Source of the DNA: Actinomadura sp. K4S16
GTDB lineage: Bacteria > Actinomycetota > Actinomycetes > Streptosporangiales > Streptosporangiaceae
Length of the DNA: 64,000 nt
Direction: 5' to 3'
NCBI RefSeq assembly: GCF_008327685.1
Contig: NZ_BDDE01000010.1
Location: 1,178,001-1,242,000, forward strand
Part shown: piece after piece, positions 41,021 through 52,094 of the stretch
How positions within the stretch are numbered: position 1 is the stretch's first letter
How the letters are laid out: every line of letters begins with the position of its first letter
Notes under the pieces: model-generated
Database searches by the model: none
Told to the model about the DNA's origin: nothing
The model's input: the letters and a program-made list of their open reading frames with translations, nothing else
Program-made: the position numbers and the translations under genes

Positions 41021-42080
41021 GCTCCGCAGCGTACGTCCCACCATGCCCCGACCGCTCCCCGAACGCACCCCTTCCTCGCGTATGCCCCACCCCACCGAAA
41101 TCCACCCAACCCAGAACGCAGCCCGCCCCAGGGGTCAAGATCAAAACGCGGGCAGCACTCCATAACCCCGCACCCGGCAAACCGTCGCCGGAGCAACGCG
41201 ATCCTGTGGACGCGGAACGGGCCGCCGACCTCAGGCACCAGGGCCCGAGTCAGGCACTGGCCGGAGCCGCCGAGCGACCCAGCGAACCCCAGACGCCGCG
41301 TCCAGACCTCCCGATCACGCGGTGGCAAAACCTTGCGTCAAGCCGCGCCACGTGGACGCACCTCAGCAGCTACGGCCCGAGGCCCCGCCCGACCCCGCCG
41401 CCTCCAGGCGCCGCGCTCAGAACCCCGGGCTATGCAGCGGCCAGACCCACCGTCGAACCGACCGGCGCAACGACGCAGCCCAGCAGCCGCAGGCCAAGGC
41501 CCCCGCGCCACCCGGCCACCCCCAGGCACCGCCTCCAGAAACCCGGCTTTTGCAGCGGACAGACCTACCGTCGAGCCGACCGCGCAAGGACGCGGCCCAG
41601 CAGTCACGGGCCAAGGCCCCCCACCTGGCTGCTCCAGGTGCGCGTCCAAAGCTCTTGGGCATGCAGTTGCCAGGCCTGCTGACCGAGACGGTCTTCGTTT
41701 GGGCGCAGCGAAGTGGGGGCGCGGTTTGAGCCCCGTCCTGCACCGGGCGGGGTCTTCTCCGCCGGGTGGGCGGCTGCGGTCCGGCGGCGCCTGTTGCGGT
41801 CGGTTGGGCTCTGGGCGGCTACGTCGGGGTGGCCAGGAATCTTCTTCTTGCCGCTGGAACGCGCGCTCGCGGCTGGAAGGTCACCTAGAGGAGTTAATTG
41901 TCGAGGATTTGGCGAGCGGCTGACCTTCATGTGGCGCGGCCGGCCTGGGGCCAGGAACCGGGAGGCCCGGATGGGCACGCCTACCGTGAGTGTCCATCGC
42001 ACCGATCTGAGCGGCCACCTCGGCTCCGTTCCCGGAGCGGTCGGGCGGCTTTCGGTTGGGTCGGCGGCGCTGGGCGGGCG
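41021..42080. other. Gene-free 1.06-kb region between rnhB and lepB
   Basis: The largest gene-free stretch. It contains the 117-bp repeat array and no frame with convincing codon use or family resemblance. Its borders are both minus-strand genes of the conserved block, so it is probably an insertion or decayed DNA. Confidence 0.6.
41364..41700. repeat. Diverged tandem array of three 117-bp units
   Basis: Unit starts near 41364, 41481 and 41598 (CCCAGCAG...GGCCAAGGCCCC; GCAGCGG(A/C)CAGACC(T/C)ACCGTCG). The first two are roughly three-quarters identical by eye and the third fades by about 41700. The period is 39 codons. Confidence 0.65.
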
Positions 42081-42989
42081 TCAGTGGCGGTGGTGGCGGC
42101 GTCTCAGGTAGGCCAGGGGCAGGGTGCAGAGGATGCCCAGGGCGTAGGGAGCGGCGGGAAGTGCGGCGGCGGCGCCGGTCTTCGTCAGGCCGGATTGTTT
42201 GAAGGTGTCCGGGATCGGCAGGGTGCCGAGGCGGTCCAGGGGCCAGACGATCACGAAGGCGCGACCGATGACGCGGTCGACCGGGATGGTGCCGCCGCCC
42301 GGGTCGCCGCGGTGGGAGCGGGAGTCGTAGGACAGTTCGCGGTGGTCGCCCATCACCCAGAGCTGACCCGGCTTCACGGTGACGTCGAAGGGGTCGTTGG
42401 AGGGCTTGTTCTGCTCGTGGGTGATCGGATCGGTGAAGAGGTAGGACTTCTCGTCGAGTGGGACGCCGTTGACGGTCACGCGGCCCTTGGCGTCGCAGCA
42501 CTTGACGTGGTCGCCGGGGATGCCGATGACGCGCTTGATGTAGTCCTTCTCGTTGGGCGCGACGCCGAAGGCGGTGCCGACGGCGCGCAGAGCCTTGGAG
42601 ACCGGGTTGCTGGGCTCGTTGACCTGGACCTCGGGGTCCCAGGAGTCGAGGCCGTTGAAGACGATGACGTCGCCGCGGGCGATGTCCCGGGTGTGGTAGA
42701 CGATCTTGTTCACGAGGACGCGGTCGCCGACCTGGAGGGTGTTCTCCATGGAGCCCGACGGGATGTAGAACGCCTGGACCGCGAACGCCTTGATGACAAG
42801 GGCGAGCACGACGGCGACCACGATGAGGACGGGAAGCTCTTTCCAGAAGGAGCCCTGCTTCTTCTTGCGCTTGCCGTCTTCTTCGGGTTCGTCGGCCGTC
42901 TCATCGGCCGAGTCCACGGGCTCCTTCTCTTCGGGCGCCGCGCCCTCGGCTTCGGATCGCACGTCTCTCCGATCGTCCTCGTCGGTCAT
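42081..42989 (-). CDS. lepB: Signal peptidase I
   Basis: A 302-residue membrane protease. An acidic cytoplasmic tail is followed by a TM at about 51-71. The catalytic Ser80 lies in YIPSGSMENTL and Lys152 in DYIKRVIGIPGD. It has a second C-terminal helix near residues 275-295 and a short His/Arg tail. It removes Sec-type signals. Confidence 0.94.
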   Translation of the reverse strand: MTDEDDRRDVRSEAEGAAPEEKEPVDSADETADEPEEDGKRKKKQGSFWKELPVLIVVAVVLALVIKAFAVQAFYIPSGSMENTLQVGDRVLVNKIVYHTRDIARGDVIVFNGLDSWDPEVQVNEPSNPVSKALRAVGTAFGVAPNEKDYIKRVIGIPGDHVKCCDAKGRVTVNGVPLDEKSYLFTDPITHEQNKPSNDPFDVTVKPGQLWVMGDHRELSYDSRSHRGDPGGGTIPVDRVIGRAFVIVWPLDRLGTLPIPDTFKQSGLTKTGAAAALPAAPYALGILCTLPLAYLRRRHHRH

Positions 42990-43082
42990 CAGAGCAAAAG
43001 CCTAGCGGCGGTGTGCCCGTGGGACGGTGCGCGCGGGCGTGTCGCCGACGACCAAGTTGATCATCTCGGTCCAGAACGGGCA

Positions 43083-43116
43083 ACGCCCCGGGCACCGTCG
43101 CGGGTTCCCGGGGCGT
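43083..43116 (-). terminator. 10-bp perfect hairpin after rplS
   Basis: ACGCCCCGGG pairs with CCCGGGGCGT across 14 nt, 15 nt after the rplS stop. Confidence 0.65.
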
Positions 43117-43130
43117 CGTGGTCCATCGGC

Positions 43131-43481
43131 TCAGTGCTCGCGCTTCTCCTTGATGCGCGCGGCCTTGCCGCGCAGGTTGCGCAGGTAGTAGAGCTTGGCG
43201 CGGCGGACGTCGCCGCGGGTGACGACCTCGATCTTGTCGATGGAGGGGCTGTTCAGCGGGAACGTCCGCTCGACGCCGACGCTGTAGCTGACCTTCCGGA
43301 CGGTGAAGGTCTCGCGGGCGCCGCCGCCCTGCCGCCGGATCACCACGCCCTGGAACACCTGGATACGGCTCCGGTTGCCCTCGGTGACACGCACGTGCAC
43401 CTTCAGCGTGTCGCCCGGACGGAAGTCCGGGACGTCGGCGCGCATCGCGGCCTTCTCGATCTCCTGGATCAGGGTGTGCAT
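43131..43481 (-). CDS. rplS: 50S ribosomal protein L19
   Basis: A 116-residue protein of normal length, with [29 protein letters not shown] and [21 protein letters not shown] lies 8 nt before the ATG. It marks the end of the rpsP-trmD series. Confidence 0.97.
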   Translation of the reverse strand: MHTLIQEIEKAAMRADVPDFRPGDTLKVHVRVTEGNRSRIQVFQGVVIRRQGGGARETFTVRKVSYSVGVERTFPLNSPSIDKIEVVTRGDVRRAKLYYLRNLRGKAARIKEKREH

Positions 43482-43599
43482 CGCAGCGGTTCCTCATGGT
43501 CGAACGCGGGCGTCGAGAGGCCCCGGTGGGTCCTTCGTGGGGGCGTCGCGCCGCGGAGAGTGGTCTTCGGGTGCCGTGCGGTCTGGACGCACGGACGCC

Positions 43600-44469
43600 T
43601 TAGTCTGCCATACCTTCGCCGTCAACCGGAAAACCGGCCTCGCGCAGCACGGCGCGGTCATGCTTGTCGAGGGCCTCCGGCGCCAGGCGGGAGAGAAGTT
43701 CGGGCCGGTGCCGGGCCGTCCGGCGCAGCGCCTCGTCGCGCCGCCAGCGGGCGATCGCGCCGTGGTGGCCGGAGAGGAGGATGTCCGGAACAGGCCGCTC
43801 GCGCCAGACGGGCGGCTTGGTGTAGACGGGTCCTTCCAGCAGCGACTCCATGGCGCCCGGGGCGAAGGAGTCGTCGGCGACGGAGTCGGCGTTGCCGAGG
43901 ACGCCGGGCAGCAGGCGGCCGATCGCCTCCACCATGACGAGGACGGCGACCTCCCCGCCGGCGAGGACGAAGTCGCCCAGGCTGACCTCGTCCACCGGCA
44001 TCCGGGTGCGGGCCTCCTCGGCGACGCGGGTGTCGATCCCCTCGTAGCGTCCGCAGGCGAAGACCAGCCACGGCTCGGCCGCGTACCGCACCGCGTCCGC
44101 CTGCGTGAACGGCCGCCCGCTCGGCGTCGGAATGATCAGCCGCGGGACCGTTGCGGGCGCCGCCCCGGCGCCGAACTCACGGGCCCCGGACTCGTCGGTT
44201 CCGGGCGCGGGCTCGGGGTGGGGCTCGGCGGTTGGGGTCGTGGGGGGGACGAGGGTGTCTAGGGCCTCGCCCCAGGGGTCGGGTTTCATGACCATGCCGG
44301 GGCCGCCGCCGTAGGGGGTGTCGTCGACGGTGCGGTGCCGGTCGTGGGTCCAGTCGCGCAGGTCGTGGACGCGGACGTCCAGCAGTCCGGCGCGCCGAGC
44401 CTTGCCCAGGAGGGAGATGTCCAGGGGGGCGAAGTACTCGGGGAAGATCGTGACGATGTCGAGTTTCAT
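43600..44469 (-). CDS. trmD: tRNA (guanine-37-N1)-methyltransferase with an internal insert
   Basis: A 289-residue SPOUT methyltransferase. It has [36 protein letters not shown] and [17 protein letters not shown] (knot region). An about 30-residue Pro/Glu/Ala/Gly-rich insert lies at residues about 78-108, absent from E. coli TrmD. ATGA overlap with rimM. Confidence 0.95.
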   Translation of the reverse strand: MKLDIVTIFPEYFAPLDISLLGKARRAGLLDVRVHDLRDWTHDRHRTVDDTPYGGGPGMVMKPDPWGEALDTLVPPTTPTAEPHPEPAPGTDESGAREFGAGAAPATVPRLIIPTPSGRPFTQADAVRYAAEPWLVFACGRYEGIDTRVAEEARTRMPVDEVSLGDFVLAGGEVAVLVMVEAIGRLLPGVLGNADSVADDSFAPGAMESLLEGPVYTKPPVWRERPVPDILLSGHHGAIARWRRDEALRRTARHRPELLSRLAPEALDKHDRAVLREAGFPVDGEGMAD

Positions 44470-44978
44470 GATTCGTCGAGCAGACCGGGGGGCGGATCGA
44501 TGACGAGCCGCCCCCCGGGAACGTCCACCTCGGGGACGAGCGCGGCCACGAAGGGGACCAGCGTCTCGCCTCCGGCCCCGCGCACGACCAGGAGGTCCTG
44601 GCCGTGGTGCAGGACGTCCGCGACCTGGCCGACCTCGGTCCCGTCCGTGGTGACCACGGCGAGTCCGAGCAGTTCCTGGTCGTGGAAGTCGTCCGGGTCG
44701 GCGGACGGGGAGATGTCACCGGGGTCGACGACGAGCCACGTGCCGCGCAGTTCCTCCGCGGCGTCGCGGTCGCCGATCCCGGCGAAGCGCACGAGCAGGC
44801 GTCCCGAATGCCAGCGTTTCCGCTCGATGGTGAGCGGACCGGCGGTGACGGGGTCGGTGGCGATCTCCGTGCCCGGGGCGAACCGGGACTCCGGCTCGTC
44901 CGTGCGGACGTCGACGGCGACCTCGCCGCGAACCCCGTGCGGCCGCCCGATCCGTCCCACCACGAGCGGTTCGCTCAT
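44466..44978 (-). CDS. rimM: 16S rRNA processing protein RimM
   Basis: A 170-residue protein. [17 protein letters not shown] opens it and the PRC-barrel half follows (near residues 95-170). It helps assemble the 30S head with S19. It lies between the KH gene and trmD, in the conserved order. Confidence 0.95.
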   Translation of the reverse strand: MSEPLVVGRIGRPHGVRGEVAVDVRTDEPESRFAPGTEIATDPVTAGPLTIERKRWHSGRLLVRFAGIGDRDAAEELRGTWLVVDPGDISPSADPDDFHDQELLGLAVVTTDGTEVGQVADVLHHGQDLLVVRGAGGETLVPFVAALVPEVDVPGGRLVIDPPPGLLDES

Positions 44979-44989
44979 CGGGACGCCAC

Positions 44990-45232
44990 TCAGCGGACCT
45001 CGTTGACGTCGAGCAGGTCGACACGCACGTAGCGGCCTCCGGAGAGGGCGCTGATCACCGTGCGCAGGGCCTTGGCGGTGCGACCGCTACGGCCGATGAC
45101 CTTCCCGAGGTCCTCGGGGTGCACGCGCACCTCGAGGACCCGGCCGCCCCTGATCCGGCGGGCGCGGACCCGGACGTCGTCCGGGTTCTCGACGATCCCG
45201 CGGACCAGGTGCTCGAGCGCTTCTTCGAGCAC
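44990..45232 (-). CDS. khpA: KH-domain RNA-binding protein (KhpA)
   Basis: An 80-residue single KH domain with GKVIGRSGRTAKALRTVI (GxxG loop). GTG 45232 comes directly after the rpsP stop. KhpA works with KhpB/Jag in other bacteria. Confidence 0.9.
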   Translation of the reverse strand: MLEEALEHLVRGIVENPDDVRVRARRIRGGRVLEVRVHPEDLGKVIGRSGRTAKALRTVISALSGGRYVRVDLLDVNEVR

Positions 45233-45233
45233 G

Positions 45234-45683
45234 TCAGCCCTCGCTCTTGGCTTCGTCGGTCTCGGTGGCCTTCGCCTCCGACTTCTTCGGCTCGGCCTTC
45301 TTCTTGCCACGGGTCGCGGTGCCGGCGGCCTCGTCGTCGCCCAGCGACTCCTTGACGGCGGCCTCGAACGCGGCCTTCCGGTCGGCCTTCGGCTCGGCGA
45401 CCTTGAGGGTGCCCTCGGCACCCGGCTCGCCCTTGAACTTCTGCCAGTCGCCGGTGATCTTCAGCAGGTTGAGGACCGGCTCGGTCGGCTGCGCGCCCAC
45501 GCCGAGCCAGTACTGCGCGCGCTCAGAGTCGATCTTGATGAGCGAGGGCTCCTGCTTGGGCTGGTAGAGCCCGATCTCCTCGATGGCCCGCCCGTCGCGC
45601 TTGGTGCGGGCGTCGGCGACGACGATCCGGTACTGCGGGTTCCGGATCTTCCCCAGACGCTTGAGCTTGATCTTGACTGCCAC
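45234..45683 (-). CDS. rpsP: 30S ribosomal protein S16
   Basis: A 149-residue protein. [24 protein letters not shown] is the S16 start; a Lys/Glu/Ala-rich tail of about 45 residues is added, as in many actinobacteria. An alternative ATG at 45707 would add eight residues. Confidence 0.95.
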   Translation of the reverse strand: MAVKIKLKRLGKIRNPQYRIVVADARTKRDGRAIEEIGLYQPKQEPSLIKIDSERAQYWLGVGAQPTEPVLNLLKITGDWQKFKGEPGAEGTLKVAEPKADRKAAFEAAVKESLGDDEAAGTATRGKKKAEPKKSEAKATETDEAKSEG

Positions 45684-45911
45684 GGGTGTGGTGTACTCCA
45701 ACTTCATCACGGGATGGACGGACCCGTGCCAGGTGGGGAACACCGGCTCACGGCCGTCCGATGGACTCCGGTCGCGCAGGACGAGAGAGGGCGCCTCGCG
45801 ATTCCGGGTTTCCAGCCTGTCATTCTGCCAGACGTTCGCCGCGAAAGCGCAATCGCGCCGCCCGGGTGTCGCGTCGAGCGGCGCTCAAGCCATGCGGTCG
45901 GGGCGTGCGGG

Positions 45912-47486
45912 TCACTTCTTCTTGCGGCCCTGGAGTTTGTTCAGGTCGGGCATCTGGAAGCCGGGCGGGAGCTGGCCGCCGAGGCCCGGCGGGAGGGCGC
46001 CGCCGCCGAGGCCGGGCGGCAGGCCCTTCGGCATGCCGTCGGCCGCGGGCGCCTGCTCCTGCGGCCCCTTGCCGGCGGCGCGCTTGCGGGGGTCGCCGCT
46101 GCGCTGCTTGCCCTTCTTGTTCTTGGCCGCCTTCGCGGCCTTGGTCGCCTTGCGGCGGCCGCCGGGCATGCCGGGCAGGCCCATGCCGCCGGCCATCTGC
46201 CGCATCATCTTCTGCGCGTCGAAGAACCGGGTGACCAGGCTGCTGACCTCGCCGACGCCGACGCCGGAGCCCTTGGCGATGCGGGCCCGCCGCGAGCCGT
46301 TGATGATCTTCGGCTGGGCGCGCTCCTGCGGGGTCATCGAGCGGATGATCGCGGCGATGCGGTCGAGGTCGCGGTCGTCGATCTGGCTGATCTGGTCGCG
46401 GACCTGGCCCATGCCCGGCATCATCCCGAGCAGGTTCCCGATCGGGCCGAGCTTGCGGATCATCATCATCTGCTCGAGGAAGTCCTCGAGGGTGAAGTCC
46501 TCGCCCGAGGCGAACTTGGAGGACATCTTCTCGGCCTGCTCGGCGTCGAACGCCTGCTCAGCCTGCTCGATCAGGGTGAGGATGTCGCCCATGTCGAGGA
46601 TCCGGCCCGCCATGCGGTCCGGGTGGAAGACGCTGAAGTCCTCGAGCTTCTCGCCCGTCGAGGCGAACATGATCGGGCGTCCGGTGATGTGCCGGACCGA
46701 CAGCGCCGCGCCGCCGCGCGCGTCGCCGTCGAGCTTGGTGAGGACGACGCCGTCGAAGCCGACGCCGTCCATGAACGCCTGGGCGGTGTTGACCGCGTCC
46801 TGGCCGACCATGGCGTCGACGACGAACAGGATGTCGTCGGGGCGGACGGCGTCGCGGATGTCGATGGCCTGCTGCATCATCTCGGCGTCGATGCCGAGGC
46901 GGCCTGCGGTGTCGATGACGACGACGTCGTGCTGGGCGTGCCTGGCCTGGTCGATCGAGCGGCGCGCCACGTCGACCGGGTCGCCGACGCCGCTGCCCGG
47001 CTCGGGCGCGAACACCGGGACCCCGGCCCGCTCGCCGACGACCTGGAGCTGCTGGACGGCGTTCGGGCGCTGGAGGTCTGCGGCCACCAGCATCGGCGTG
47101 TGGCCCTCCTGCTTCAGCCAGCGGGCGAGCTTGCCGGCGAGGGTCGTCTTGCCGGCGCCCTGGAGGCCGGCGAGCATGATCACGGTCGGCGGGGTCTTGG
47201 CCAGCCGGAGCCGCCGGGTCTCGCCGCCGAGGATGGCGATGAGCTCCTCGTTGACGATCTTGACGACCTGCTGCGCCGGATTCAGCGCCTGCGAGACCTC
47301 CGAGCCGCGCGCCCGCTCCTTGATCTGGGCGATGAAGGCCTTGACCACGGGGAGCGCGACGTCGGCCTCAAGCAGCGCGATCCGGATCTCGCGCGCGGTC
47401 GCGTCGATGTCGGCCTCGGAGAGCCGGCCCTTGCTGCGCAGCGACGAGAAGACCGTCGTCAACCGGTCGGAGAGCGTCTCGAACAC
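45912..47486 (-). CDS. ffh: Signal recognition particle protein Ffh
   Basis: A 524-residue GTPase. The N domain is followed by G1 GLQGAGKTT (near 107), DTAGRL and TKLDGDARGG. The Met-rich M domain (about 320-430) binds SRP RNA and signal sequences. The tail is rich in Lys and Gly/Pro/Leu. GTG start. It partners FtsY (52095-53249). Confidence 0.96.
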   Translation of the reverse strand: MFETLSDRLTTVFSSLRSKGRLSEADIDATAREIRIALLEADVALPVVKAFIAQIKERARGSEVSQALNPAQQVVKIVNEELIAILGGETRRLRLAKTPPTVIMLAGLQGAGKTTLAGKLARWLKQEGHTPMLVAADLQRPNAVQQLQVVGERAGVPVFAPEPGSGVGDPVDVARRSIDQARHAQHDVVVIDTAGRLGIDAEMMQQAIDIRDAVRPDDILFVVDAMVGQDAVNTAQAFMDGVGFDGVVLTKLDGDARGGAALSVRHITGRPIMFASTGEKLEDFSVFHPDRMAGRILDMGDILTLIEQAEQAFDAEQAEKMSSKFASGEDFTLEDFLEQMMMIRKLGPIGNLLGMMPGMGQVRDQISQIDDRDLDRIAAIIRSMTPQERAQPKIINGSRRARIAKGSGVGVGEVSSLVTRFFDAQKMMRQMAGGMGLPGMPGGRRKATKAAKAAKNKKGKQRSGDPRKRAAGKGPQEQAPAADGMPKGLPPGLGGGALPPGLGGQLPPGFQMPDLNKLQGRKKK

Positions 47487-47573
47487 GTGTCTGGACCGTC
47501 CTTGGAAAGCTTCTGGGATCGCCTATCAGCGTATCGGGTCACCGGGTGAGCCCCGCCCCCTCCGATGATCCGG

Positions 47574-50168
47574 TCAGTGAAGGCTTTCGAGGACCCGGTC
47601 CCGGACGGCGTCCAGCGCGTCGGAGGCGTCCAGCGGACGGCCCTGGGCGTCCACCACGTAGAAGACGTCCACCGCCTCGGCGCCGAGCGTGTCCACCTGG
47701 GCGGCGCGGACCTGGAGGCCGCAGGACCCGAGCGCCTGCCCGACCCGCCACAGGAGGCCGGGGCGGTCGTGGGCCCGGACCTCGACGACGGTGGCGGTCC
47801 GCGACGCGTCGTCCACGATCGTGACGCGCGGCGGCGGCACCGTGACTCCGGGCCGGATCCGGACCGACCGCGCCCGCCGTTCGAGCCGCTCGGCCACGTC
47901 GAGGCGGCCGGCGAGCATCCGCCGCAGGTCCGCCTCCAGGCCGGCCGGATCCGGCGGCGTCCCGTACTCGGGGACGGCCGTGAAGTCCAGCACCGCCGTC
48001 TGGGCGGACGGGGCCGACGCTCCGGAGACGGACGGAGAGGAGACCACCCGCGCCGTCTTGACGGCCAGGCGGTGCAGGGCGAGGACGCCGGCGGCGCGCC
48101 AGAGCAGGCCCGGCCGGTCCGGGGCGGCGATGGTGATCCGGGAGCCCGTCACGCGGACGGCGGCGCCGTCGTGGCGCGCCAGGGCGGCGTGGTCGGCGGC
48201 GAGCGCGGGGGCCGGCGGGGGCGTGCCGCCGGAGAGCGCGGCGGCGGCGCGGCGGGCGAGTTCGGCGACGAGCCCGGCCTTCCAGGCGCCCCAGGCGGCG
48301 GGGCCGGTGGCGCCGCCGTCCGCGGCGGCGAGGGCGGCGAGGAGGTCGAGGACCTCGCGCTCGCGGCCGGGCGCCTCGGACACGGCGGCGATGACCGTCT
48401 GGACGGTCACCGGGTCGTCGATGTCGCGCCGGGTAGCGGTCTCGGGGAGCAGCAGGTGGTGCCGGACGACGGTCTCCAGGACCCGGACGTCCGCCTCCGG
48501 GAAGCCGAGGCGGGCGCCGATGTCCCGAGCGACGACGGCGCCCGACTTGGAGTGGTCGCCCGGCCAGCCCTTGCCGATGTCGTGCAGGAGGGCCCCGATC
48601 AGGAGCAGGTCGGGACGGGCCACCTCGCGGGTAAGGGCGGCGGCGCCCGCGGCGGTCTCGACGAGGTGGCGGTCGACGGTGAAGCGGTGGACGGGGTTGC
48701 GCTGCGGGCGGTTGCGGACGCGTTCCCAGTCGGGCAGCAGCCGGACGACCAGCCCGGCCTGGTCGAGGGCCTCCCAGACCGCGATGGCGGCGGGCCCGGC
48801 GCCGAGCAGGGAGACCAGCGCGTCGCGGGCCGCGGCGGGCCAGGGGACGCGCGGCAGGGCGGCGTGCTCGGCGAGCCGGGCCACCGTGGCCAGGCCGAGC
48901 GGCAGGCCCGTCTGGGCCGCGGCGGCGGCGACGCGCAGGACGAGGGCCGGGTCGCTCAGATCGGCGTTCCGCGCGAGGACGACCTCGCCCTCGTGCTCGA
49001 CGGCGCCGTCCCCGACCGGCCTGCGCTCCACGCCGCGCCGTCCCGTCCCCTGCGGATCGCCGGGCGGCTGCCGGTGCTTGGCCCTGGTGAAGTTGTCGAC
49101 GCGGCGCCACAGGTGGGACGCCCCGTAGGTGATCGTGCGGGCGGCCTCGGCGATCGAGCGCTGCAGGACGTCGGCGTCCAGGAGCCCGAGGGCGCGCGCC
49201 ACGGCCGCCTGCTCCTGGAGGACGAGCCGGTCGGTGGAGCGCCCGGTGACCTCGTGGAGCGCGTGGCGGATGTCGAGGAGCAGGTCGTGGGCGGCGCGCA
49301 CACGGGCGTCCGGGGCGGAGGCCACCCAGGACGCGGCGACCGCGTGCATGACGTGGACGTCCCGCAGCCCGCCGTGGGCCTCTTTCAGGTCGGGTTCGAG
49401 CAGGAACGCCAGCTCGCCCTGGGCCTCCCAGCGTTCGCGGCACATCGCCGACAGTTCGGCGAGCCGGACGGGGGCGTCGGCGCGCCAGTCGGTGAGGACG
49501 GCGGCGCGCAGCTCGTCGACCAGGGCGTGGTCCCCGGCGACGCGGCGGGCCGACAGCAGGCCGAGGGCGGCCTTCATGTCGCCGCGCGCCACGGTCCGGG
49601 CCTCGGCGACGGTGCGGACGGAGTGGTCGAGCCGCAGCCCGGAGTCCCACACGGGGTACCAGACGCGGTCGGCGATCGCCGCGACGCCGGCCAGGCCGCG
49701 ATGCAGCAGGACGAGGTCGAGGTCGCCGCCGGGCGTCAGCTCCCGCCGCGCGTGGCTGCCCACCGCGACGAGCGCCACCCCCTCCGGCATCCCCCCGTTG
49801 CCGGTCAGGAAAGCGCCGCTCTGCGAACCGCCCGTCTGCGAGCTTCCACTCGGGGAGCCGCCTGCAGGGCCGGCGCTGGGCAGGTCGTCGCGTGAGGTCT
49901 TGTCGTGCGAGGCGCCGGCCTCCGCGTCACCTTGCTCAGCGCCATCGGGTGCGGCACCACCGCGCGGGGCGGCCGCTCGCGGCGAGGGGGCGGGAGCCGA
50001 GTGGGGCGGGGCGGTGGCCAGGAGGGACGCCAGCCAGCGGTCCAGGGCCGCGGCGCGGGAGGCGCGGGCGGCGGCCAGGGCGGCGCGGGCCGCCTCCCGG
50101 CTCGGGGCGCCGCCGGCCGGAGCGGGCACGGGGGCCCGGCCTCCGGCCGGCGGGTGGGCGAGGGTCAC
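47574..50168 (-). CDS. glnD: PII (GlnK) nucleotidyltransferase/removing enzyme GlnD
   Basis: An 864-residue sensor of nitrogen status. An NTase domain has GSHARRELTPGGDLDLVLL near 137-155, an HD domain has LLHDIGKGWPGDHS near 523-537, and two ACT domains lie near 690 and 790. In actinobacteria it adenylylates GlnK Tyr51 (E. coli: uridylylates). Ser/Gly/Thr-rich linkers before the NTase core make the first 125 residues low in complexity. GTG 50168 follows AGGGA. Confidence 0.93.
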   Translation of the reverse strand: MTLAHPPAGGRAPVPAPAGGAPSREAARAALAAARASRAAALDRWLASLLATAPPHSAPAPSPRAAAPRGGAAPDGAEQGDAEAGASHDKTSRDDLPSAGPAGGSPSGSSQTGGSQSGAFLTGNGGMPEGVALVAVGSHARRELTPGGDLDLVLLHRGLAGVAAIADRVWYPVWDSGLRLDHSVRTVAEARTVARGDMKAALGLLSARRVAGDHALVDELRAAVLTDWRADAPVRLAELSAMCRERWEAQGELAFLLEPDLKEAHGGLRDVHVMHAVAASWVASAPDARVRAAHDLLLDIRHALHEVTGRSTDRLVLQEQAAVARALGLLDADVLQRSIAEAARTITYGASHLWRRVDNFTRAKHRQPPGDPQGTGRRGVERRPVGDGAVEHEGEVVLARNADLSDPALVLRVAAAAAQTGLPLGLATVARLAEHAALPRVPWPAAARDALVSLLGAGPAAIAVWEALDQAGLVVRLLPDWERVRNRPQRNPVHRFTVDRHLVETAAGAAALTREVARPDLLLIGALLHDIGKGWPGDHSKSGAVVARDIGARLGFPEADVRVLETVVRHHLLLPETATRRDIDDPVTVQTVIAAVSEAPGREREVLDLLAALAAADGGATGPAAWGAWKAGLVAELARRAAAALSGGTPPPAPALAADHAALARHDGAAVRVTGSRITIAAPDRPGLLWRAAGVLALHRLAVKTARVVSSPSVSGASAPSAQTAVLDFTAVPEYGTPPDPAGLEADLRRMLAGRLDVAERLERRARSVRIRPGVTVPPPRVTIVDDASRTATVVEVRAHDRPGLLWRVGQALGSCGLQVRAAQVDTLGAEAVDVFYVVDAQGRPLDASDALDAVRDRVLESLH

Positions 50169-50179
50169 CGTGGCGGTCC

Positions 50180-51858
<1,679 letters not shown>

Positions 51859-51947
51859 CTCTGAGCGTGTCCCTCCTCGCCAGGAACCTCGAATGCTCAG
51901 AGACTCGGGCGCGGCCGTTTCGCCCGGTATGCCGCTAAGTTTCCGCG

Positions 51948-51985
51948 GTGTGAAAACCGTCCCGGACGTGTTTCACCGCTGTTTC
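51948..51985 (-). promoter_or_regulatory. GlnR-type operator of amtB-glnK-glnD
   Basis: Minus strand: GAAAC-n6-GAAAC-n6-GGGAC-n6-CACAC, four pentamers with exact 11-bp spacing, 90-127 nt upstream of the amtB ATG. It has the same architecture as the site at 22242-22279. amtB-glnK-glnD is a classical GlnR target in Streptomyces. Confidence 0.75.
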
Positions 51986-52094
51986 CGAATCCTCACAGGC
52001 CTTTTTCAGCCGGTTCGGGAGCCGATTCCACCGGCCCGCGAGGCCGGAACCAACCGGTCCGCGAGGCCGGACCGGCCGGTCTCGCGGCACCGGA

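Noticed and set aside
39671-41700. CRISPR array
   Set aside because: Units are directly contiguous with no spacers and no cas genes are present.
41322-41729. 135-codon frame across the 117-bp repeats
   Set aside because: Period 39 codons keeps the frame open, but no family resemblance, ribosome site or actinobacterial codon bias was seen.
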